Position numbers and translations under genes: made by a program. A stretch of DNA of 64,000 nt from Apostichopus japonicus (Eukaryota; Echinodermata; Holothuroidea; Aspidochirotida; Stichopodidae). This document shows, piece by piece, positions 45,301 to 57,300 of the stretch (the stretch's first letter is position 1; every line of letters begins with the position of its first letter). The stretch is from contig NC_092578.1 in the NCBI RefSeq assembly GCF_037975245.1, forward strand, positions 10,770,321-10,834,320, in the 5' to 3' direction. Under the pieces are notes generated by a model, which did no database searches, had not been told where the DNA came from, and saw only the letters and a list, made by a program, of their open reading frames with translations.

Positions 45301-48300
45301 GGATCTACCACCCAACTACCATACCCTTAAAAACAACTGGAAGGATAGTGCTCATTAGGGTGAATCTAACACCCAACTACCATACCTCTAAAACAACTGG
45401 AAGGATAGTGCTCATTAGGGTGAATCTACCACCCAACTATTATACTCCCTAAAACAACTGGAAGGATAGTGCTCATTATGGTTCATCTACCACCCAAATA
45501 CCATACCCAATAAAACAACTGGAAGGATAGTGCTCATTATGGTGAATCTACCACCCAACTAATATACCTACTAAAACAACTGGAAGGATAGTGCTCATTA
45601 TGGTGAATCTACCACCCAACTAATATACCTACTAAAACAACTGGAAGGATAGTGCTCAGTATGGTGGATCTACCACCCAACTACCGTACCCACTAAAACA
45701 ACTGAAAGGATAGTGCTCATTATGGTTCATCTACCACCCAACTACCATACAAGGATAGTGCTCATTAGGGTGAATCTACCACCCAACTACCATACCTCTT
45801 AAAGAACTGGAAGGATAGTGCTCATTATGGTTCATCTACCACCCAACTACCATACCCACTAAAACAACTGGAAGGATAGTGCTCATTAGGTGAATCTACC
45901 ACCCAACTAACATACCCACTAAAACAGCTGGAAGGATAGTGCTCATTAGGGTGAATCTACCACCCAACTACCGTACCCACTAAAACAACTGGAAGGATAG
46001 TGCTCATTAGGGTGAATCTAACACCCAACTACCATACCCACTAAAACAACTGGAACGATAGTGCTCATTATGGTTCATCTACCACCCAATTACCATACCC
46101 CCTAAAACAACTGGTAGGATAGTGCTCATTAGGGTGAATCTAACACCCAACTACCGCACCAACTAAAACAACTGGAAGGATAGTGCTCATTATGGTTCAT
46201 CTACCACCCAACTACCATACCCCCTAAAACAACTGGTGAGATAGTGCTCATTAGGGTGAATCTACCACCCAACTACCATACCCACTAAAACAACTGGAAG
46301 GATAGTGCTCATTAGGGTGAATCTACCACCCAACTACCGTACCCACTAAAACAACTGGAAGGATAGTGCTTACTATGGTTCATCTACCACCCAACTACCA
46401 TACCCACTAAAACAAACTGGAAGGATAGTGCTCATTATGGTGAATCTACCACCCAAATACCATACCCAATAAAACAACTGGAAGGATAGTGCTCATTATG
46501 GTGAATCTACCACCCAACTAATATACTTACTAAAACAACTGGAAGGATTGTGCTCAGTATGGTGGATCTACCACCCAACTACCATACCCACTAAAACAAC
46601 TGAAAGGATAGTGCTCATTATGGTTCATCTACCACCCAACTACCATACAAGGATAGTGCTCATTAGGGTGAATCTACCACCCAACTACCATACCTCTTAA
46701 AGAACTGGAAGGATAGTGCTCATTATGGTTCATCTACCACCCAACTACTATACCCACTAAAACAACTGGAAGGATAGTGCTCATTAGGTGAATCTACCAC
46801 CCAACTAACATACCCACTAAAACAACTGGAAGGATAGTGCTCATTAGGGTGAATCTACCACCCAACTACCGTACCCACTAAAACAACTGGAAGGATAGTG
46901 CTCATTAGGGTGAATCTAACACCCAACTACCATACCCACTAAAACAACTGGAAGGATAGTGCTCATTATGGTTCATCTACCACCCAATTACCATACCCCC
47001 TAAAACAACTGGTAGGATAGTGCTCATTAGGGTGAATCTACCACCCAACTACCATACCCACTAAAACAACTGGAAGGATAGTGCTCATTAGGGTGAATCT
47101 ACCACCCAACTAACATACCCACTAAAACAACTGGAAGGATAGTGCTCATTAGGGTGAATCTACCACCCAACTACCGCACCAACTAAAACAACTGGAAGGA
47201 TAGTGCTCATTAGGGTGAATCTAACACCCAACTACCATACCCACTAAAACAACTGGAAGGATAGTGCTCATTATAGTTCATCTACCACCCAACTACCATA
47301 CCCCCTAAAACAACTGGAAGGATAGTGCTCATTAGGATGAATCTTCCACCCAACTACCATACCTCTAAAACAACTGGTAGGATAGTGCTCATTAGGGTGA
47401 ATCTACCACCCAACGACCATACCCACTAAAACAACTGGAAGGATAGTGCTCATTAGGATGAATCTACCACCCAACTACCATACCTCTAAAACAACTGGAA
47501 GGATAGTGCTCATTAGGGTGGATCTACCACCCAACTACCATACCCTTAAAAACAACTGGAAGGATAGTGCTCATTAGGGTGAATCTAACACCCAACTACC
47601 ATACCACTAAAACAACTGGAAGGATAGTGCTCATTAGGGTGAATCTACCACCCAAGTACCATACTCCCTAAAACAACTGGAAGGATAGTGCTCATTATGG
47701 TGAATCTACCACCCAAATACCATACCCAATAAAACAACTGGAAGGATAGTGCTCATTATGGTGAATCTACCACCCAACTAATATACCTACTAAAACAACT
47801 GGAAGGATAGTGCTCAGTATGGTGGATCTACCACCCAACTACCATACCCACTAAAACAACTGAAAGGATAGTGCTCATTATGGTTCATCTACCACCCAAC
47901 TACCATACAAGGATAGTGCTCATTAGGGTGAATCTAATGCCCAACTACCATACCTCTTAAAGAACTGGAAGGATAGTGCTCATTATGGTTCATCTACCAC
48001 CCAACTACCATACCCACTAAAACAACTGGAAGGATAGTGCTCATTATGGTTCATCTACCACCCAACTACCATACCCACTAAAACAACTGGAAGGATAGTG
48101 CTCATTAGGTGAATCTACCACCCAACTAACATACCCACTAAAACAACTGGAAGGATAGTGCTCATTAGGGTGAATCTACCACCCAACTACCGTACCCACT
48201 AAAACAACTGGAAGGATAGTGCTCATTATGGTTCATCTACCACCCAATTACCATACCCCCTAAAACAACTGGTAGGATAGTGCTCATTAGGGTGAATCTA

Positions 48301-51300
48301 ACACCCAACTACCATACCCACTAAAACAACTGGAAGGATAGTGCTCATTATGGTTCATCTACCACCCAACTACCATACCCCCTAAAACAACTGGTAGGAT
48401 AGTGCTCATTAGGGTGAATCTACCACCCAACTACCATACCCACTAAAACAACTGGAAGGATAGTGCTCATTAGGGTGAATCTACCACCCAACTACCGTAC
48501 CCACTAAAACAACTGGAAGGATAGTGCTTATTATGGTTCATCTACCACCCAACTACCATACCCACTAAAACAACTGGAAGGATAGTGCTCATTATGGTGA
48601 ATCTACCACCCAAATACCATACCCAATAAAACAACTGGAAGGATAGTGCTCATTATGGTGAATCTACCACCCAACTAATATACCTACTAAAACAACTGGA
48701 AGGATAGTGCTCAGTATGGTTGATCTACCACCCAACTACCATACCCACTAAAACAACTGAAAGGATAGTGCTCATTATGGTTCATCTACCACCCAACTAC
48801 CATACAAGGATAGTGCTCATTAGGGTGAATCTACCACCCAACTACCATACCTCTTAAAGAACTGGAAGGATAGTGCTCATTATGGTTCATCTACCACCCA
48901 ACTACCATACCCACTAAAACAACTGGAAGGATAGTGCTCATTAGGTGAATCTACCACCCAACTAACATACCCACTAAAACAACTGGAAGGATAGTGCTCA
49001 TTAGGGTGAATCTACCACCCAACTACCGTACCCACTAAAACAACTGGAAGGATAGTGCTCATTAGGGTGAATCTAACACCCAACTACCGTACCCACTAAA
49101 ACAACTGGAAGGATAGTGCTCATTATGGTTCATCTACCACCCAATTACCATACCCCCTAAAACAACTGGTAGGATAGTGCTCATTAGGGTGAATCTACCA
49201 CCCAACTACCATACCCACTAAAACAACTGGAAGGATAGTGCTCATTATGGTTCATCTACCACCCAACTACCATACCCCCTAAAACAACTGGAAGGATAGT
49301 GCTCATTAGGGTGAATCTACCACCCAACTATCATACCTCTAAAACAACTGGAAGGATAGTGCTAATTAGTATGAATCTACCACCCAACTACCATACCCAC
49401 TAAAACAACTGGAAGGATAGTGCTCATTAGGGTGAATCTACCACCCAACTATCATTCCCCCTAAAACAACTGGAAGGATAGTGCTCATTGGGGTGAATCT
49501 ACCACCCAACTACCATACCTCTAAAACAACTGGAAGGATAGTGCTCATGAGGGTGAATCTACCACCCAACTACCATACCCCTAAAACAACTGGAAGGATA
49601 GTGCTCATGAGGGTGAATCTACCACCCAACTACCATACCCACTAAAACAACTGGAAGGATAGTGCTCATTAGGGTGAATCTACCACCCAACTACCATACC
49701 CCCTAAAACAACTGGAAGGATAGTGCTCATTAGGGTGAATCTACCACCCAACTACCATTCCCCCTAAAACAACTGGAAGGATAGTTCTCATTAGGGTGAA
49801 TCTACCACCCAACTACCATACCCACTAAAACAACTGGAAGGATAGTGCTCATTAGGGTGAATCTACCACCCAACTATCATACCTCTAAAACAACTGGAAG
49901 GGTAGTGCTCATTAGGGTTCATCTACCACCCAACTACCATACCTCTAAAACAACTGGAAGGATAGTGCTCATTAGGGTTCATCTACCACCCAACTACCAT
50001 ACCCCCTAAAACAACTGGAAGGATAGTGCTCATTAGGGTGAATCTACCACCCAACTACCATTCCCCCTAAAACAACTGGAAGGATAGTGCTCATTAGGGT
50101 GAATCTACCACCCAACTATCATACCCACTAAAACAACTGGAAGGATAGTGCTCATTAGGGTGAATCTACCACCCAACTATCATACCTCTAAAACAACTGG
50201 AAGGATAGTGCTCATTAGGGTGAATCTACCACCCAACTACCATACCCACTAAAACAACTGGAAGGATAGTGCTCATGAGGGTGAATCTACCACCCAACTA
50301 CCATACCCACTAAAACAACTGGAAGGATAGTGCTCATTAGGGTGAATCTACCACCCAACTACCATACCCCCTAAAACAACTGGAAGGATAGTTCTCATTA
50401 GGGTGAATCTACCACCCAACTACCATACCCACTAAAACAACTGGAAGGATAGTGCTCATTAGGGTGAATCTACCACCCAACTACCATACCCACTAAAACA
50501 ACTGGAAGGATAGTGCTCATTAGGGTGAATCTACCACCCAACTATCATACCTCTAAAACAACTGGAAGGGTAGTGCTCATTAGGGTTCATCTACCACCCA
50601 ACTACCATACCTCTAAAACAACTGGAAGGATAGTGCTCATTAGGGTTCATCTACCACCCAACTACCATACCCCCTAAAACAACTGGAAGGATAGTGCTCA
50701 TTAGGGTGAATCTACCACCCAACTACCATTCCCCCTAAAACAACTGGAAGGATAGTGCTCATTAGGGTGAATCTACCACCCAACTACCATACCCACTAAA
50801 ACAACTGGAAGGATAGTGCTCATTAGGGTGAATCTACCACCCAACTATCATACCTCTAAAACAACTGGAAGGATAGTGCTCATTAGGGTGAATCTACCAC
50901 CCAACTACCATACCCCCTAAAACAACTGGAAGGATAGTGCTCATTAGGGTGAATCTACCACCCAACTACCATTCCCCCTAAAACAACTGGAAGGATAGTG
51001 CTCATTAGGGTGAATCTACCACCCAACTACCATACCCCCTAAAACAACTGGAAGGATAGTTCTCATTAGGGTGAATCTACCACCCAACTACCATACCCAC
51101 TAAAACAACTGGAAGGATAGTGCTCATTAGGGTGAATCTACCACCCAACTATCATACCTCTAAAACAACTGGAAGGGTAGTGCTCATTAGGGTGAATCTA
51201 CCACCCAACTACCATACCTCTAAAACAACTGGAAGGATAGTGCTCATTAGGGTTCATCTACCACCCAACTACCATACCCCCTAAAACAACTGGAAGGATA

Positions 51301-54300
51301 GTGCTCATTAGGGTGAATCTACCACCCAACTACCATTCCCCCTAAAACAACTGGAAGGATAGTGCTCATTAGGGTGAATCTACCACCCAACTACCATACC
51401 CCCTAAAACAACTGGAAGGATAGTTCTCATTAGGGTGAATCTACCACCCAACTACCATACCCACTAAAACAACTGGAAGGATAGTGCTCATTAGGGTGAA
51501 TCTACCACCCAACTATCATACCTCTAAAACAACTGGAAGGATAGTGCTCATTAGGGTGAATCTACCACCCAACTACCATACCTCTAAAACAACTGGAAGG
51601 ATAGTGCTCATTAGGGTGAATCTACCACCCAACTACCATACCCATTAAAACAACTGGAAGGATAGTGCTCATTAGGATGAATCTACCACCCAACTACCAT
51701 ACAGCTACAGTTTTGAGTATAAAGCTTACTTGCAAAGCTTTGCAGATGTTGCCATTGGCTTTGACCTCACCATGACAAAAGCCAAGAACTTTCTATCGGA
51801 CATGCACATACCAAGTATGAAGCTTAGGCAAGATATGCATGGTGAGATTTTGTGTTGACACGCCATGGTGTTACATATGCCCAACTACTAACTTGATAAC
51901 AAGTATTACTGTTACAAATATACAGTTTTAGATCTGAGTCTTCACTTCATCATGATCATTTCAATATCATACCTTCTGCGATCCAAATACATGACTTCTC
52001 TACCATCCTGGTTCCAAAATCGAATCTCTCCTCCCAAACAGGCGCTGATAAATTGGCCATTCCGATAAACAAGTATTTCAACCTCCTGAAAATAGGATGT
52101 TAGGAAAAGGCAGTATAAAGCAACTGAGTGCATCAACTTAGGTTTGTACTGAATCTCTAAACAGTTTGCTCTCTGTTGAGTTATGAACAAATTTAGGAAA
52201 AGATGTGCGACTATCTTATTACTTACAGCTTCCAGCTCATGAGGGAAGAAGAATATATTTATCAACTGAGAAGAGAAACTATAGAAAAGTGACAAGAACA
52301 CTTAATGGGAACTTGGATCCTTTAACCTGACAATAATAGATCACTGAGAAATTTGATATTTAAGCAGATATCACTTCTCAACAAGTTAACTTTTCAATAT
52401 TGCTCAACTCACTATGCCAAGATGGTGTGTTTGACTGACCTGCTTGTGACCTTTGAGGCACAATGTGAACTGCTCTAGATGACTGTCACCTGTTGGAATC
52501 GCTGTGTTCATATATTGCTTTGGTGTTCGATTCTGAATTACTTTGATGCACCAGAATAGGAGCAACATTAAAATGACTAATGATGCACCACTGGCAACAC
52601 CAAATATGAGAGTTAAGTAAAAGTTATATTCAGGAATTTCTTCTGGTAAGTCTCCCTGTAATCTAATGTTTGTGTAAAAAGTTTCATCAACACTTTTACT
52701 TCTTCCTTGAAGGTCTTCAAATCGTTTCTTTTCAGACTTGAGACGAAGATTTATCGCATCTGATGGAGGTATATTGATGTGTAGTTTAATTGGTGGAAGA
52801 ATACTGATGTACCTTTAAGACAAAATAGAAAATGGTTATCAGATGCCAAAAAGGTAGCAATCACCTTCAGCTTAACAATCATGATTCAAAAGTAGAAGAG
52901 AAATGTCAAAAAGATACAAACTTATTAAATGGTACACTTGGTTAGCAAAATGCTCACTGGTAGTTTTCAAAATAAATATTGCAAGAAAAATGTATATATA
53001 TTGGCTCATTCAATGGCTGAATGGCAATAATGCTGCAATATAAGTAAGTCAATCATATAGAAATATTAATGGCAAGTAATAAACAAATTTTTAAAGAGAA
53101 AAGAACTTTTAGTTAAAATGGGATTGAATAAGTGATCTCAGAAATATGAATCCATTGCTCTATCAAGTGAGCTAATCAGCCTAGATGTTGGTAATCCTTT
53201 CCAGTGCATGCCAGGGGTGCATATATTGTTTATAACTGTTTCCACTTAAGGTAGTACTATCCAAAGTAAACTAGATTATGAATTTGGTTATTTATCTAAT
53301 TCTGTACAAAATCAACATTTTGGAGCATTGTTTGTCAAGAGTTTGGCAGAAATCAGGATGATTTCAAAAGTTGCACTCAAAATGTCGTGCTGTATAAAGA
53401 TATGCAACTCAGTGATACAATTTCTTAGTTGTAAAAGTATTTGAGCAGCAATTTTCAGAAAAGTTTATTTTTATATCTACTTATTTGCTGTTCCAGGTAA
53501 GAGTGACCAAGAATGTGCTACTATTTAAGACACAAATAGAATTGTACTTCTCATAAGCGATAGCCTGTACAGTTTCCAATATGTAAGTGAGATCACATGA
53601 CCACACAGAACTCTCATGATATGTTCAGCATAGGCAATGTATGTAAGCTTGACAATGGAAGGGAGAATAGATTAGACATCAGGATACACCAATAATGACT
53701 AGCATTTTTTAAATTAACTTAATTAACCCTTTGCTGAATGTGCAAAAACTTTACCATCTTATTTCAAAAACTCCAAACATTACAGGTGTGTAAACTTGTT
53801 TGGGGAAATTAACTCATATTGTGTTGAGTTAAAAATTCAATCAATAAACATCCAATTTTGCCAAATATTAGGAACCTGTGAAGTGGATTCTCTCTTGTAG
53901 CATAACTGCACCTCATAAAAACTTGATGATAAGAGGTATCAACTTAGGGACTAGAGCTATATACTAATGCATGTCTTAGCCACAATGTAGTTGAATTAAT
54001 GAATTCCTAAACCCAATATCAAACTATCAGGTGATTCAACTGAACAAATCTCAAGCTCTTTACTTTTGAACCATATTCCAGTAGTTTTGTAAAAAATATC
54101 TTCGCATGTGGCCTGGATACACATACTATATATGAAGAAGTGTAAAAACCTGGTAACCTTTCATCATCAATACTGTTCACACACTGACATGTTAGCCATA
54201 CATCTCAATAACTTTACATAATTTACTCACCTATTAGACAAACTAATGTTATAGAAATTAAGGAGTGCTGGCCAATGCCAGGCTGAGAATCTCCAGTGTT

Positions 54301-57300
54301 GCTTATTGCTTAGCCAGAGACTCAACAGAAACCTCTCTGTTCCTTCAGCTAAAGAACTCTCTGGTTCCTGATAGGTTATAGGAGTCACCTGCAGTTCTTT
54401 TAAGGGTAATGGAAAACTGCTAATCCCTCTCTCCAATTCGCCATTGAGTTTATGATCGGATAAGGGATTATCATCCATGAACTCCTTGCTGAGATATTGT
54501 ATGTGATCCTTGACTCGAGGTACTTTATTGGTTGCCGAGGAGATGGTGGAATTATTATTGTTTATGGAGTCATATATGTACTGTGCGATTCCAGAATGGT
54601 AGATGAATAGAAATGATACAATGATCCATAACAGAAGAAAGGCCTGTAAAAAGGAAGAAAAATGTTCTTTACTTGTTACTTTTGTGTAAAACATATTACT
54701 CTTTATACAGTATTTACAGCATTGTCATTATAACCTTTTCAGTATTCTTAATGTCTAAAAAACATGATTTCAACCCTAATGCCCAAGAATATAATCAGTA
54801 CAACTCCAACATCCTTGCCAAAGTGTCATAGTGCCTCAATAATTACATCTTTAAGTTAAGAAATCTGAAGCTTTTAATCATTAAACTCCAGATAGGCAAG
54901 CAGTGTTACCATTATCAGCCTTTGAAGAATTCGAAGACTGGCCAACAGGATTCCAAATGGTACTTTTGTGCGAAGACTGGGTTTGCCTGGAACATGTGTT
55001 GGTGAAGGAGTGTCAAATGGGGATTGGGTCTTTTTAGCAACACTTTCATCTGCAATTGCTATGGCCACATCCTTTGTGCCCCTGATACTACCAGCCACAT
55101 CCCACTGAGGAAAAAAGATGTAAAAGACTAAAAAGAACATAGCTAATACCACTGGTAACTACACCCTGAAGGTATGCTTTAACATAAACAATAGGTTACA
55201 CTGTTAGCAAGATAATTGATTAAATTTTTTTTTAAAACCCAACAACAATGAGATTTGTCAAACAACATCATTACATTTAACTTACATAAAGTATAATGAC
55301 AACATCACTGTAGGGTACACACAACATTTGAATACACTAACATGTTATTAAACAAGAACAAATGGCTGAATCATTTTATGAAAATGTGTCTTTCAGATTT
55401 TGATTCAGTCAGATAAGTGAGTATCCACATATTACAACCTGAAGAACACAAATAGTATTACTTGATGTAGAGCTAGTAAATGCATCTATGTTGTGACTAA
55501 TTACTCACCTCCGTCCTTCTAAAGTCAAGCGATAAAACTGGGACAAAGAAAAACATCTGAAGGAAGAAATCTGTTAGCATTGCAATTAATGCCAAGAGAC
55601 AAAATTCCTAACAAGAAAGAAGGAAAGTAATATCACTGGGAGTAATCAAATCATATTAATATTTTCAATTGCAAGTGCTTCCTTTATTCTTGATATAACC
55701 TATGATGCAATAACATATGAAAATAAAACTTGTGCACTCTACAGTAGTTATCACTATAATTTCCTTCTGTAGGTAGGAATCATGCCAAATGCAACACCAA
55801 GTCAAAGTAGTGAGTGCAGAAGAAAATGTAGTAAGGTTAAACCTATGTTCACCAGCATAGGGCCTTCCATATATCACTACAGAGCCATAAGGTAACCAAC
55901 ATAATGTTAAATGTGATCTGAATGTACACACAGATCACCTTAATGGTACTCTTTGAATTCAGCAAGAACCAGTGTTGTAACCGAGCATTTTTGTCACTTC
56001 AAGACACAGGTCATTTGATTCTATTGCAAATCAAGTCAAATATAAAAGCAACATATGAAGTCATACTAAAGGCATAAGCCAAACAACACATCAACAGCTA
56101 AGGTTCAGCAAGAAATATACATGTGAACTGATGTGAGTCTGTTGGTACATCAGTGAGCTCCAGTTACAATGTTATGAGGCACTTAACAACAGTAATAATC
56201 TTGTGCAATTGACAGCAACTTAACTTTATTGTAGATGGATATACATGCAAAAGTATTAACTTCCTGCAAGCCACACTTTTGAGCAATATTTGAGCAATGT
56301 TGACCTGAAATGACATTTGACCTACACCAATTTGTTAATGTTCTTTCACTCACCAAGTTGGATCTATATACCAAGTATTAAGCTCATTCAATCTTCACTT
56401 TGTGAGTTATCATGTTAAAAGGTTTTAAATCCTTGAATTCCAAGATGGATCAACATTTCACGGTAGAACTTTATCCAAGGTTGACCTTGTGAATCATACT
56501 AAAATACTAATGTTGTGATATTGTCAGTTACGAATTTTCTTTTACCATCCTACCTTGATGCAGTCAAGGGTTGCTAGATGACATGCTAGTGTCAATACAA
56601 AGTTTTCTGAAGATCACTGCTAACTTTCCTAATTAATACCAGATTGAAACAGGCTTGAATATGCTAAAAGATACTGATAATGCTAAACTTTGACCTTATC
56701 AAGCAGGGGCAGCTGAGCCAAGAAGGACACAGGAGGCCTACCCCCCCTCCCCAACCACACCCCCATTTTGTACAAATCTTCAAAAGTGTTCTTGTCATAC
56801 ATAATGTGTGACCCAATTTGGCAATACAAAGTACTTTTTCCAATTTTGTAAGTTTAATGTGCCCTTTAGTGCCCCCTATGTGGAAAACATTCACATACCG
56901 CAATTGGTGGCACTGAGTGCATATGATCCCCCTTGTTTAAACATTTGGAGGTAACTTTGTGGTTTACCGACTTAAATCATTGACACGTTTCACTGGCACT
57001 TGATGGTTGTGCCCCCTTCGAACTGAACCGTTTCAAGTGGAATGTCAGTGTCAGAAAGAATTAAACTCAATATTTGTTCAACGATTGCATAATTGGCTTT
57101 ACCATTTTCTTATAACAAGCATCTACTCTAGTAATGTCAAGAAGTTCAAGTCAAGTCAAGCCACAGTCCATCCCTTGTCAAGTCAAGCCACGAGTCATTA
57201 ATGTCAAGTCAAGCCACAAGTCATTAATGTCAAGTTAATCCACAAGTCATTAATGTCAAGTCAAGCCACAAGTCATTAATGTCAAGTCAAGCCACAAGTC

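Larger units (their letters stand above)
30350..52085 (-). other. SCAP: SCAP C-terminal WD40 region (exons 11-18)
   Basis: Residues about 571-1039. WD-type blades are visible as GGEIRFWNQDG (exon 11), CSDGKIELWDVNYG (exons 12/13), LREHKGPINK...AGQDHLIKVFSLDG (14/15), GHMGSVTTL...GSTDGTVCTWDLETG (15/16), GHHSTVLDVN...DSKFCIWDQRQG (16) and GSLIVWDIESG (18). The C-terminus DYGRELRMVQF matches the usual SCAP ending. This domain binds the SREBP C-terminal regulatory domain. Exon 12 also encodes a Ser/Pro/Asn-rich stretch (KSRSLPRSSYSTR, SYSPDGLGARTPSVGS) with likely phosphorylatable sites. Confidence 0.88.

Noticed and set aside
42459-51702. Possible CRISPR-like array
   Set aside because: Monomers are contiguous with no unique spacers, and the DNA is eukaryotic.
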